64,000 bases of DNA from Chara braunii (taxonomy: Eukaryota > Streptophyta > Charophyceae > Charales > Characeae): assembly GCA_003427395.1 (NCBI GenBank), contig BFEA01000110.1, positions 2,597,649-2,661,648 of the forward strand, read 5' to 3'. The notes beneath the pieces were generated by a model that was not told the DNA's origin, did no database searches, and saw only the letters and a program-made list of their open reading frames with translations. Position 1 is the first letter of the stretch; each line of letters starts with the position of its first letter. The position numbers and the translations under genes are program-made. This document shows positions 1 to 10,299 of this stretch, piece after piece.

Positions 1-345
1 CGCTATGCGAGCGGTTTCACACAAACTGCAACCGAACTGAAAAAAAAAGTCACTGAGCACGCATAGACCAAGGAGCTTGTTACACTCAACTGTTGCCGAA
101 GCATGAACTCAGAAATTGAACAGCTCGCTGTTCTAATGAGCTTTTGCCCAGACTGCACTATGCAAGCGGTTTCACACAGACTGCAACCGAACTGAAAAGA
201 AAAGTCACTGAGCACGCTTAAACCAAGGAGCTTGTTACACTCAACTGTTGCCGAAACATGAACTCAGAAATTGAACAGCCCGATGTTCTAGTGAGCTTGG
301 CCCAAAATGCGAGCGGTTTCGCGCAAACTGCAACCGAACTGAAAC
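1..345. repeat. Tandem repeat, period about 150 bp
   Basis: The motif GCGAGCGGTTTC followed by a conserved ACTGCAACCGAACTGAA block recurs at about 7, 162 and 309, giving periods of 155 and 147 bp. The intervening text (GTCACTGAGCACGC, CAACTGTTGCCGAA) is also shared by the first two units. The array enters from outside the window, so the copy number is unknown. Short open frames across it are by-products of the repeat. Confidence 0.85.
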
Positions 346-349
346 CTGG

Positions 350-2927
350 GATGACTAACCACCCGTGTCAAAAGAACTCTATATTAGCCCAAGTTCACGA
401 GTTAGCGAAGCTCAACCGTGCGAACTCGATCCTGGCTGGAGCCGAGGCGGAAGGCACCAAGTCTAGCTGTAGCGAACCCACCCCCTTGTTCTCTCCCCCT
501 CTTTTCTCTCCTTCTTTCTCTCTTTTGCTCGCTTTCTCTTTCTCTCTTCTCTCTTCCTCTCTCACTCTCCCTCTTTCTCTCCGCTCGAGCCTACCTTATC
601 CCTAGGCACTGCTGAGAACTAGTCCCAGGACCGTCCTGTGCGCAAGTGTCTCTCCCTTCACGGCGGCCCTCTTCGCCCGCCGAGGTGCTTCGTAGCCGAC
701 ACTGGGCTCGTTGCTTCAAGTGATCTCCCCGCTTACCCCCGTTCCTCCCCCAACGCGTGTTTTCTCAACGTCACTCCGAAGAGCTCGCTGCTTACGCTAG
801 ATGACCGCCATCACCCGTAGCTCAGCGCCTCCCGTTCTGATACTCTGATCACTACCCGAGGCGACGTCGTGCACTCAGACCCTCCAGTGCTCCGCAAGAC
901 CTCCTTCCGAGAGCCCGTGAGTCCCCTCCGTGCTCCTACCTCCTTCTCTCCACCTCCCCCTTTCTCGCGTCGGCCCGTGATCTCGCACTCCTCGTACGTC
1001 TTCGTGCGTCTCTTCCTGCTCCTTGTTCAAGATCCGCCGGTGCTTGCTCCCGCCCGTCAGACCGCGTTGGCCGATCCACTGAGGGGGCTCGTGGCCACCG
1101 TCCGCTCTCGTGCTCTCGTTCTCCCTTCTCGAACGCTCCTTCTCTATCGACGCTCTCCTCCCTTAAGGACTTCGAGCAAGCTCGCTCGGCGTTGATCCCC
1201 CCCTTCCAGCGGTCCTTCTCGCTCCTCGCTCCCGCTGGTTTCTTTCCCCGAGCGGCAGCTCTCTCCCCTTCCGCTAGTCGAGCGCCGAGTGTTTTCGCTG
1301 TTCTCCGAATGCTTCGAGCGCCGGGACGAGTCCTCTCTCCTTAGTTCGCTGGAGAAGCGCCGAGCGCTTTCGCTATCCTCCCGAACACTTCGTGCGCCTG
1401 AGCGTGTTCCCCCCCCTCTTCCATTCCTCTCCCCCTTCTTATATACCCTCGACTGTCATCAATTCTTCGCATCACCGATCCCTCTCCATCTCGTTCCCTC
1501 CAATCACAACTTCGGTCTTTCCTCCGACTTCCGTCCCGTTGGTCACGCCCTCACTTCTTACATTCCCGCCGTTCGTCTAAATTTTCCGAAAAATTTCCTT
1601 CCCGCCTACCTCATCAATCTTGCGTACTCTGTGCAGAATATGCCCCCGAATTCCGGTCCATACGCGTATTCCTTCTGCCAGTCCCCTTGCTTCGCATTTC
1701 CCACGTCCTTATTCTCCCCGCTCTTAGGTCCAGGTGCATGCTAGCTCCTTGTTGCTGCCAGGCGGTTTTCAAGAAAGCGAAGACGCCTGTTTCTTGCCAA
1801 ATCATTTTAGTCGGATTCCCTCGCTCAGCTTCCCTCGCTTCTTTTCTTCCTCTTGATTGGCTCAATCCTCCCTCTCCGGACGTCCCCCGATCACTCTCCT
1901 CCCGACGCTCTGTTGGGGCCTTCCCATCCCTCATTCCTCTTATCCTGACACCCACCCTTTTCTTTCAGGGTCCTCGAGGTAGCGATCCTGCGACTTTCGG
2001 CTCACTGGTCAGTTTCCTCCTCCCCCTCTCTCTCACACCTTCTTCCCTTGCCCCTTCCCCGACTTCTCTTTGGATTGGTCGCTTCGAATCTCTGCCGGAG
2101 GTCGACCCAGGGCGAATTTTCATCGGACAGAATCCGCACCATCCGGAGTCACTTACATCCTCTTTCTGGGCGAACCGCGATCAAGTGTACTACCTCATAG
2201 CGGGAGACCCTTGCCCTCTTCCGTTAACAGTTGGTCTGAGGCTGGGGAGGTTCGGCCAGTGCACTGTCCGTTCGTATGCCCCGTGGTGCCTGTGGATAGG
2301 GTTAGGAGCTAGCGACCCTAATTCCTTCGCCCCTCCTTGGCATCCACAGAAATTTTTGAAGTCGGGCGGTCACCTGACTGACCCGCTTAGTAACCGTAAA
2401 CTCTCCGACAGAAGTTGGTTCGTAGCCTTTCCCCATCGTTCCGTGCTGACCTTTGGGATTCTCGAACTCTTCCACCCGCGTCGGGCCCCGCTTTTGGCTG
2501 AGCGTCGTTGGCCCCCACTTGCGATTCACATACTCACAAGCATCCCACAGAGAATCCGTCTGTGACCATGGCCCGCTCCTGCTCCGTGCAGTCTCCATAC
2601 GAACATTACGACTCGCTGCAGGCCCTCAAAAGTCGTGTCGCGGGGCTTGAGTGATTTGACGGTTTTCCATAGCCATCCCGGAGACTCCACAGACCCGCCT
2701 CAAAGTCTGTCACCAATTCCTGATTGGCTGTCCCCGGTATCGAAAACTCCGAACTTTAGGTCCGCTCGAGCCCGCTAACGACCAAGGTTTGGGATCGTCA
2801 CTCCAGCCCCTCGAAGGGTTAGTAAGAAGGCCAAATGCCCGAGGACATCAGAATCATCATACCCGCATGCATGCACACGTCAAAACCAAGCAAAAAAACC
2901 TTAACGAAAGAAAACCGTTTTCCATTT
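350..2927. other. Pyrimidine-rich DNA without a supported gene
   Basis: About 2.6 kb strongly enriched in C and T on the plus strand. Open frames here, including one of 292 codons at 1687-2565, have compositionally biased Ser/Pro/Leu-rich translations and no recognisable domain, so they are not called. A 75-bp tandem duplication is visible (GCGCCGAG at 1282 and 1357). A TATATA at about 1440 could belong to a promoter or an old LTR, but no terminal TG/CA pair or primer site was found. The right part (2570-2970) loses the CT bias and ends at the broken LINE. Confidence 0.6.
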
Positions 2928-2972
2928 TTAAAGAAAAAACCCAGCGGCTGGTAGGCAGCCGCCCGACACCAG

Positions 2973-4234
2973 GATTGCATCTTTAGGTATTGCTGACACG
3001 CCGATCCTTTTTATATCTTTATGGGTCCATAGGTTGGCCGCCAGTGCTTTCATGACTATAACGAATAAGTAGGGGGCAATGGGTTCCCCTTGTCTGACTG
3101 ATCTCTGTAACACAAACGGCGGGGCCAGATTTTTATTAACCATAACACTGGTTGTCGCATTCCTGTGCAAGATTTGGATCCAGCGACGAAAGTCAGGCCC
3201 AAAGTTGAGCTTTTCGAGGCATTTATCAAGGAAGTACCAATCAACATGATCGTAAGCCTTTTCGAAGTCGATAAAAATTATCGTCGCATTACTGTGGGAC
3301 TGCCTGGTTAGCTTAATTACTTCATCGACCAGAAGGATGTTGTCCTGGATGTTCATGCCCTGTATGAAGCCCGTCTGGTCTGGATGGATGAGGTCAACCA
3401 TTATTGGTTCCAAGCGGTTTGTTAGGGCTTTAACGATCAGCTTATAGACCACTGTGAGTAGTGTGATTGGTCTATAGTTCCTAATGTTAGTTCTGTCTCC
3501 TTTTTTGTAAAGTAAAGTCAGCACTCCTTGTCCCATAAACTTCCCCATTCGACCAGTCTCCCAGATTGCATGGTAGAAGTCCATAAGGTCCTGTGAGATG
3601 ATCGGCCACATACATTCCCAGAACTCTTTTGGTAGACCATCTATGCCTGGGGTCTTTTCCTCCTCCATTCGGTTCAGCGTCACCCAGACCTCCTCTTTTA
3701 ACAGGGGGCTTTCCAGCGCCTCTCTTTGCAGGGGGGTGAGGGATTTATTGAGTGGAGTTAAGAATTCCTCAATTTCCAGCTTTCGTTGGTCCTCGGATTT
3801 GGGCGTAAATAATTCCCGGTAAAAATCCCTGGCTATTTTTGTGCACGCTGCCGTGGATGTGACCAGGGGGGCCCGGTCGCTTTGGGGATCCCCTAGTGCT
3901 TCAATCACCGATCTTCCTGATTTCATCCTGGCCATTGTGAAGAACTTTGCATCCATTGCGCCTTCCATGTTATATTTAGAGAGCTTACCCCGAATCCTGG
4001 CACCGTGCCATCTGTGTTCCATGCGGGTTTGCAGATTTGTTTCTAATGCTTGGATAGCCTGATCAAGGTCAAGAGCACCTGTGTCGTCATCCTGCTGGCG
4101 AAGCTGGTGCAAAAGGCGTTGTGCTTCTATCTCTTTTGCATGGTGTCGTGCTGCTAATAGTTTGGAGAATTCATTGCACTTGCGGCCCAGGTAGGCCAGG
4201 CCGTTGTTAAACCACAGTACGTCATCATGAATGA
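2973..4234 (-). pseudogene. LINE-A reverse transcriptase domain, truncated
   Basis: The RT polymerises cDNA at the nicked target during target-primed reverse transcription. From right to left the translation shows EEEKTPGIDGLPKEFW (palm entry), a KKGDRTNIRNYRPITLL block, HPDQTGFIQGMNIQDNILL, the first catalytic Asp block IIFIDFEKAYDHVDW, and SVRQGEPIAPYLF. Similarity ends after AIPKDAI; the xADD motif, thumb and zinc-binding tail are absent. The frame differs from the endonuclease frame, with a shift near 4230 (KAHS in one frame, LIHDDVLWFNN in the other). LINE-C (10.3-14.4 kb) is a recognisable relative, sharing LNFGPDFRRW and QILHRNAT. It cannot make an active enzyme. Confidence 0.88.
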
Positions 4235-5178
4235 GCTTTCTGTTCTTGCCAGTAGGCCCACACGTCTTTCAGGTAGGCTTTAAAGTGGTCAAGCTTTAAA
4301 ACGGATGTGTTGAGCTTATAGAACCCTTTGCCTATGTCCGTTTTTTTCCGGAAAGGGAAAACGGCCAGGCACATTGCGTGGTCCAAACCAGGGAAGGGAC
4401 TGTGGGGAAAGATTTCTGCTATTTGGAGTGCTCCCAGTAGCTCTTTTGAAGCTAAGATCAGATCGATGCGAGATTTTGACATTCCTTCCGTGCTGTTTTT
4501 CCGTAAACAGGTGAAACGGCGTGCGGTGGGGAAACGTCTCCGGAAGGTGTCAAACAGGGTGAGGGATTGTGAAAGATCATAAATAATTCTTTCATCCCTT
4601 TCCACGTAATAAGGACAAGGCGTGGGGATTTTCCACCTGTCCAGCCAACGATCTGGGGCTGCATTGAAATCCCCTGCCAGGATCACGGGGATCCCCACAG
4701 GCAGTTTGACTTTTAGTGATTCAAAAAAGGATTGTCGTGAAGCCGATTTATTGGGGGCGTAGATATTAAGGATACTGACGACTTCCAATTCTAACATTCC
4801 TAGTAGATAGACCCACCTTCCTTCCTAGTGGTCGGCTTCCCAATTGAGCATTTCTAACTTCGAATCTGGGGGGATCCATATCGCCACTCCCCCACTCCCA
4901 GGTCTTGGGGCATGGGCCCTATAGGCTTGGTGGGGCCAGAGTTCCTTGTGTTTGTGGTTGTGTTCTGGGGTGTCCATGAGGTGTGTTTCCGGTAGACACA
5001 CCACGTCTGGCCAGTCTCTTCACCCCACCCCCTTCAATAGGTTTGTAATAGCCTGCCTTTTAGGGGACCCTGCTGACGCGAGGCCGTTTACATTGAGGGA
5101 GCGCAGGTCGAGATCGGCCTGCCGTTTACAAAGTTTCCAGGTCCTATCCCTCCCGTACAGCGCATCCACAACATTCAT
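4225..5178 (-). pseudogene. LINE-A AP-type endonuclease domain
   Basis: This domain nicks target DNA to prime reverse transcription. Starting at an ATG at 5178 the minus-strand translation contains RSLNVNGL and DVVCLPETHL (metal-binding Asn and Glu blocks), SGGVAIW, SILNIYAPN, VILAGDFNAAPD (Asp/Asn block), and SRIDLILAS near the C-terminal catalytic block, followed by GLDHAMCLAVF with the final Asp-His. Two in-frame stops interrupt it, a TGA before RDWPDVV and a TAG after LNWEADH, and it ends in a TGA at about 4225 through a frameshift into the RT frame. Motif order and spacing fit the exonuclease/endonuclease/phosphatase fold; it is a pseudogene. Confidence 0.85.
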
Positions 5179-5443
5179 TTTGGCGTTGCATCAAGCTCCC
5201 CAGATTCGCACCCCAGATTTACAGCGGGAGCCACTCCTGGGAGGCCAAAAAGTCTCCGTTCTGCAGGGTACCGTACCTGATCAGTTTTACAAGGAAGGCG
5301 GTAATCTAAGATGCTGACCACAAATCACTTGACTTTATTTTCAATATTTGCAGGTCCATTAAGGCATTATGGTCCAGCCATATGAGGTCCTGCGCTTTGG
5401 GGTGATCGTATCGCAGGAAAATATCCTTGGTGGCTAGTCTATG

Positions 5444-6873
5444 CTATCCGTGAGTAAGAACCATAGCAGACGAGGCACCCATTGGGAGCTGGTCCCGGGC
5501 CAGCTGGGCGATGTCCGTGTTCCGTAACGCCCAGCTACCCGCCCAGGAGGTAAGTGAGAGGAAGACCGATGAGCGTTCGTGCAGCGTAATCTCCCCGTGC
5601 TTCGCCCCTGTCGGGGTCGACAGACCCACCTCCCATTGGCATTCCTTTTTTCTTACCGGAAGGAGGATGATCCCCTTATTAGAGGGGGGGGTGTCCCCTG
5701 TTGACAGTTCAAGAAGATGTCGGATGTTTTGCCATTTACTGACCAGGTTACCCTCCGGGTTTTTTTTGGGGGGGGGGGGGTTGNGGGGGATTAATTGTTC
5801 CTTTGCAATCAGTTGTTCCTTTGGTGCCTTCGGGCTCCAAGAGGGCAGGGCCAGGCATAAGCCCTCTGCCACGGGTTCGGCAGATCGCTCAACAGTCCCT
5901 GACGGGTTTGAGCTCTCTGACACTGTCAGGCTTAAGCCCCCTGTCGCTAGTTCCTCAGGTCGTTGCTCAATCCCCGACAAGATTGGGCTCTCTGCCTCGG
6001 CCGCTTCTGAGCGCGTTTCGGACCCCGGCTCTGTGGGCAGGGGTTCGTAAGACCTTTTCTGTTGGTCTGCATTTGCGTTTTCCCCAGGTTTGCCATCTCC
6101 TTGCTGGGGCGAATGTTTCGGTCTGCTTACCCCTTTCTCGACCTGCGTAGGATTTTGTGGCCGAGCATCCGGGGTGTCCCCGGGGGTGTCCGTTTTTCCG
6201 TCCTGGCCTTTCCCCATACCAGATAACCGGGGATGGAAGCGGTGCGAGACAATGTGCAGGATTTTAGCGCAGACATCCAGACAAGACTTTCCAACCGGTA
6301 AGCCCTAGGATAATGCATTTAGGAGGCTTGTGCTGCTTTCCAGCTTTCCATCACCCAATCTGCCACCTCTCTCAGACCGTCCCTACCGCTGTCGGTAGCC
6401 GACGGGGGCTCGTTGGGTGGTTGGCCGTCCACCGCGACGTTTGCATCCGACATTTCAACTTCGGGGGGAGGGGGCGGGGCCGGGGCACCGGGGATGGTCT
6501 CTATGTCCATGGGTTCTGGGCCAAAAGCATCTTGAAGGATGTCTGTGGCCTTGTGGGCCCCCAGCTGGGTCTCATTTGACAGGGGGACATTCTGTTGGAT
6601 CCCTCCCCCGGGCCCCGGCAGAAGGACTCTTTTCGGGATGTATTCCTTTGCTGTTGGACCCCAAGTTCGCTTCTTTGGGTTCTGTTTTTCTCGGGTTTGC
6701 AGATTCTGACTTATGTTCTGTTCGGCTTTCTGGAGGGGGGAGGAGGCGGCGCCGAGGATGAGGATGTCGATCCCGTCCATTGTTTGATTTCCTTGTCTTT
6801 TGGCGGCAGCGTCGAGGATGAGGGGGTCGATTCCGACTGTTGTCCGTTTTCCTTGCTTTTGGGTGGTGCCCAT
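5444..6873 (-). pseudogene. LINE-A ORF1-like region
   Basis: Two main open stretches on the minus strand, 6873-6319 and 6217-5444, lie upstream of the endonuclease where an ORF1 nucleic-acid chaperone would be. The first carries two imperfect repeats (GIDPLILDAAAKRQG and GIDILILGAAS) and a proline run (APAPPPPPEVEMSD). The second is rich in Gly, Pro, Gln and charged residues and ends in a more ordered part (WQNIRHLLELSTGD, ILLPVRKKECQWEVG, FLSLTSWAGSWALRN). No zinc knuckle or RRM is recognised, so the ORF1 assignment rests on position. A G-run with one N near 5770-5785 makes the frame uncertain there. Confidence 0.5.
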
Positions 6874-7590
6874 GGACAGCCCTGGCGGAGTGATCTAGTG
6901 ATTTTGAAGGGAGGGGAGGGGTGACCATTGACCATGACTCTGCCTGTTGAGGAAACGTAAAGTGCTTTGACCAATTTTCTGAAGTTATTACCAATACCTA
7001 CTTGCTCAAGAGTAGCTTGGACGAAATCCCAATTCACTCGGTCATATGCTTTTTGGAAATCTATTAGGATAGTTACTTTGTTGAGTTTGTGATGTTGGAT
7101 CAAGTCAATTGATTGGGATATGGTCATTACGTTGTCTAGCACCTGTCTGCCAGGGATGAAGCCGGATTGATCTGGGTGTACTAGTTTGTTGAGTAGTGGG
7201 TTTATTCTGCGGGCCAGTGTTTTGGCCAGGATTTTACCATGGACATTGAGGAGAGAGATGGGGCGGTAGTTCCTAATGTCTGTTTTTCCTCCTTTCTTAT
7301 AGAGAAGGGTGATGATGCCTTCAGCTGTTCTAGGTCCTAAGGACTGTCCGGAGAGGATTTGATTGAAAACTCTCAGTAGATTGGGTGCGATTAGTTGCCA
7401 AAAGCGCAGATAGAATCCGACTGGGATACCGTCTGGCCCTGGGCATTTACCTTTTGCCATGCTGTTAACTGCAGATGTGAGTTCCGACATGGTGATTGGG
7501 TTTTCCAGTACGGAAGACTGCAGATCACAGAGGATGCGTCTGGTGGAGCCCCACAGTTGATTTTCCAGTTGTGGAGGTATGATGGGGGAG
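6874..7590 (-). pseudogene. LINE-B reverse transcriptase fragment interrupted by LINE-A
   Basis: The minus strand encodes an RT of a second, clearly different LINE: GKCPGPDGIPVGFY, LLYKKGGKTDIRNYRPISLL, HPDQSGFIPGRQVLDNV, the catalytic block ILIDFQKAYDRVNWDF, and ITRSLRQGCP. The expected continuation towards the second catalytic block is missing: directly after RQGCP the frame runs into the ATG of LINE-A at 6873. The upstream side is lost at about 7590. No other part of LINE-B is seen in the window. Confidence 0.85.
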
Positions 7591-8740
7591 CTTAAGGTTC
7601 TTTCGGATGCTTTCTTACACTATCCGATACCAAGCCTCCGCCAAAAATAATGAAGCGGAATGAACGTATCTTACTCCCATAAGCGGCACATTCATTCATG
7701 CCAAAAAAGGAGTCTGTTGCAGCGGTAGTGACCGTAGAAAAGTCATCGACGAGTTCTTTTCTGTCTTTTTGCTCTGCAGCGCTGAGTGGTTCTGAAGCAA
7801 GCGAGCCGGCACTCACAAAACACTGTAACGAGTCCTTCCACGGGACATCCGTGAGAATTGGATCCCCAGTCATGTGTGCGCTGGCCATGAAAGTCTTTGC
7901 GCTCGTGCTCATCTATGTTGGTGCTAAGAGCAGCAAGGGAGGGGGGGCATAGCCATACCTCCCCCGCACAACACTGTGACGAGTCCTTCAGCGGGACATC
8001 CCTGAAAATTGGAACCCCAATCCAGTGCGCTTGGGCCACAAAAAAAAAAAAAAAAAAACATTAGCATGACCCTTGTGCAAGATAGTGCATCCTCGCTCTA
8101 AGGCCTTTGTACCGGGGTTTTTGCGTTCGCGCTTGTCTACGCCGGTGCATGGACCGGCAGGGGTGTGTGTGGGAAAGGGAGGGGCAAACCTCCCCCACAC
8201 ATGGTGTTGTAGAGGCCAGTCATGGAGTACACAGTGAGCACCTGGAGCAGTAGGTCGTGGGTGTCCTGGAATATGAGACCACCTGCCATCCCATCCTCAC
8301 GCCAATACTCCTAGCGCACCCCCTATCCCACTATCCTACCTCAGTGTGACCAGCACTCAGGACCATTACCCTACCAATGGGCAGGTAAGTTGGACCGAAC
8401 TGCAGTGATAGGCACCAGGGCTGATAGGTTGCCCAGCCCTGGTAGAAGCGGAATCGGACGAGCCTTGTCGAACGGGAACTTTGGACGCCAGGCCCCGACA
8501 ATCTACTACAGGCCCCAAGAGACTCTGGGCCCTAGGTTTCAGACAGGGTAGCACCCATTGAAGCAGTCTTACCGTCCTTCCCCTAGCTTACCCAAGGCCA
8601 GGCGGAACTCAGACTGGCTTGAGCGACTTATACCCCTACCCTTACTCCTGGGTCTAAGCCTTACATATGGTCACTAGACAGTTCCATTTAAATATCAGTA
8701 GGAACTTCGGTGGCCCATACCTGTCCCTACTGCAAATACT
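7591..8740. other. Non-coding patchwork with short repeats
   Basis: No gene is supported. An imperfect direct repeat of about 70 bp occurs at about 7822 and 7969 (ACGAGTCCTTC followed by GGGACATCC and AATTGGA-CCCCA). An A-run at about 8040-8058 may mark the tail of a retroposed sequence. The stretch 8083-8203 belongs to the dispersed hairpin-ended repeat described separately. From 8210 to 8740 nothing recognisable was seen. Confidence 0.6.
8083..8203. repeat. Dispersed hairpin-ended repeat, copy 1
   Basis: About 120 bp containing GCTCTAAGGCCTTTG, a GGGTTTTTGCGTT-like block and a purine-rich/pyrimidine-rich pair closing in CCTCCCCCACACATG. A clearly related copy is at 10011-10133, with partial copies at about 7890-7975, 9735-9780 and 14890-14925. 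The paired G-rich and C-rich tracts could form a terminal hairpin. The class (SINE, MITE or Helitron-like end) is not determined. Confidence 0.6.
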
Positions 8741-8956
8741 AGACCCGACCCAGTACAGAGAGAGAGTGGCAGTGTATATTTTCATGTTCTAGCAGTAGAT
8801 TGATTCGATCTTGCTCATCCTATCGATGCAGAAGATTCTTTCGATTTTGCTCATCATATCGATGGAAGTAGCGTGAGTCCAGCCGCGGGGTTGGAGACTT
8901 ACCTGTTGGCCGGTGTGAAAAAAAAAAAAAAAAAAAAAAACTAGACCCGACCCAGT
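8738..8956 (+). mobile_element. Short poly(A) retroposon with 17-bp target-site duplication
   Basis: The 17-mer ACTAGACCCGACCCAGT occurs at 8738-8754 and again at 8940-8956, flanking an insert that ends in a run of 23 A (8918-8940). A target duplication of this length plus a 3' poly(A) tract is the hallmark of LINE-mobilised sequence. The insert (about 8755-8939) contains an internal repeat of about 32 bp (TCGATCTTGCTCATC and TCGATTTTGCTCATC). No clear RNA polymerase III boxes were found, so it may be a retroposed transcript fragment or a non-tRNA SINE. Confidence 0.8.
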
Positions 8957-9145
8957 GACTAGACCCCCCCAGTCTGATAGTTGTGTAGTTCGCAATTTAT
9001 GTGTGTACCCCAAGGCTATGACATTGTATGCTCCGTGTATCTATGTATCAAGATGTACAGACAACACCATGTCTGGAAACTTGTGTATGTAGCCCGTAGG
9101 CCATGTATAATTTGCAAGCTATGTATATGCCCGAAGGCTATGTGT

Positions 9146-9251
9146 GCTCTGTGAATCAATGTTTCGAGATGTATAGGCAGCATCACGTGTGCATATCAGC
9201 TCTGTGAATCAATGTTTCGAGATGTATAGGCAGCATCACGTGTGCATATCA
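9146..9251. repeat. Tandem duplication, 53 bp x 2
   Basis: The unit beginning GCTCTGTGAATCAATGTTTC occupies 9146-9198 and 9199-9251 with no visible mismatch, indicating a recent duplication. A more diverged copy starts at about 9027 (GCTCCGTGTATCTATGTATC). Confidence 0.85.
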
Positions 9252-9289
9252 GAGAGAGAACGGGGTAAGCTGGACAGGGACCCCCCAAC

Positions 9290-9360
9290 GTCCGAACCAA
9301 GCTCGAACCCGTGACCTTGTAACATGTAATCAAATGACTCTACCATGTGAATGACTAGTG
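9290..9360 (-). mobile_element. Possible tRNA-derived SINE head
   Basis: On the minus strand a B-box-like CGGGTTCGAGC (about 9301-9311) is preceded by an A-box-like ATGGTAGAGTC. The potential T-arm is poorly paired, so this is weaker than the SINE at 9588-9660. Confidence 0.4.
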
Positions 9361-9587
9361 GAAATGGCACGAACGTGTGATATGCCAGACTGGGGAGATC
9401 AATAGAACACCCAAGACCAACACCCCCAAGAAACCCATGTGAAACCCAGAACCAGCATGCAACACCATGAACAACCCTTGGGTGGTGCGCAGGCAGTGTC
9501 TGTAATAGCTAACCTGCGCCATCCCAAGGGGGTGTGTGTCCAGCCGTGCGTCATTCTAGCGCCCTGCCGGTATCCATGGGCGAGGCT

Positions 9588-9660
9588 GCGGATTTGAACC
9601 CGCAACCTCATACCACAATGCTCATTTCCAACCAATGCTCTAACCACTGAGCTACATCAA
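9588..9660 (-). mobile_element. tRNA-derived SINE head (A and B boxes)
   Basis: The minus strand reads TAGCTCAGTGGTTAGAGC (complement of 9637-9654, a canonical A box/D arm) and then GGTTCAAATCC (complement of 9590-9600, a canonical B box). The B box sits in a T-arm whose GCGG and CCGC strands pair around a 7-nt TTCAAAT-type loop. The acceptor stem does not close properly and the anticodon region is too long, so this is a SINE promoter or decayed tRNA, not a working tRNA gene. The SINE body would extend left of 9588. Confidence 0.65.
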
Positions 9661-10010
9661 CTGGACACTACAGACTAGAGTTTGGGTTTAAGTGACATTG
9701 TGTTGGACATGTTCGCTATTGCAAACCTGAAGTTAGGAGGGGGAGGAGGGATGCATAGCCCCCCCTCCCCCACACATGAGCATGGCTAGACTGACTGGTG
9801 TCATCCACATCATGATGGAGCATGAAAAGACAAAAAATAGGATGCTTCTCAACCCTTTCGAGACGCGGGTATATGTTCACGTCGCAGCATCTTTTGTTCA
9901 TTTCGCTGCAATCAGAAAATGTGCATGCATTTTTGCCATTTCTTTAAAACAGCTACAGCTGCCTCAGGATAGCCTCACTGACCTGAACAGCTGGGGCCTG
10001 CCCGCTTCAC

Positions 10011-10133
10011 AAAATAGCGCTTCCCCGCTCTAGAGCCTTTGCGGCAGGGTCTTTGCGTCGACGTTTGTCTTGTGCTACGAGCGGCAGCTGAGGAGGGGGG
10101 GGAGGCGTAGCACCCCCTCCCCCACACATGAGC
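10011..10133. repeat. Dispersed hairpin-ended repeat, copy 2
   Basis: This copy matches 8083-8203 through GCTCTAGAGCCTTTG, a GGGTCTTTGCGT block and the closing CCCCCTCCCCCACACATG. The G-rich tract at 10090-10104 and the C-rich tract at 10112-10124 can pair. Confidence 0.6.
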
Positions 10134-10299
10134 ATTGAGCTTTGCCTGGGTCTGATGTCCTGAGTCTGGCCCTGAGTGTACGCCTAAGTCTGGATCTTTG
10201 AATTGTGTCAGGGTCTGGGGTCAACAACTTCGGGCCTAGAGATTAGGGTCTAGATTGGGGTTTGGGTGTTTGAGCTCGGGTTTGAGGGCCAAGGCTTTG

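Larger units (their letters stand above)
2973..6873 (-). mobile_element. LINE-A: non-LTR retrotransposon, 3' truncated, inserted in LINE-B
   Basis: Read on the minus strand the order is a proline-rich ORF1-like region, an apurinic-type endonuclease and a reverse transcriptase, the layout of plant L1-type LINEs. The 5' boundary coincides with an ATG at 6873, because sequence from 6874 rightwards is the RT of a different LINE. The 3' part is missing: RT similarity stops near 2973, about ten residues before the catalytic xADD box seen in the related LINE at 10.3-14.4 kb. Loss of a LINE 3' end is unusual, since normal truncation removes the 5' end, so a later deletion or insertion is likely. No poly(A) tail or target-site duplication could be assigned. 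Confidence 0.85.

Noticed and set aside
1687-2565. 292-codon open frame as a gene
   Set aside because: Biased composition, no domain, and embedded in pyrimidine-rich repeat-like DNA.
2928-2975. LTR end ...CGACACCA marking an element that cut LINE-A
   Set aside because: There is a CA end and a small palindrome, but no partner LTR, primer site or duplication in the window.
8895-8915. U1 snRNA-like ACTTACCTG in the small retroposon
   Set aside because: Only about ten bases match the U1 5' end and the following sequence does not.
9588-9660. Functional tRNA gene
   Set aside because: A and B boxes and T-arm are good, but the acceptor stem does not close and the anticodon region is too long.
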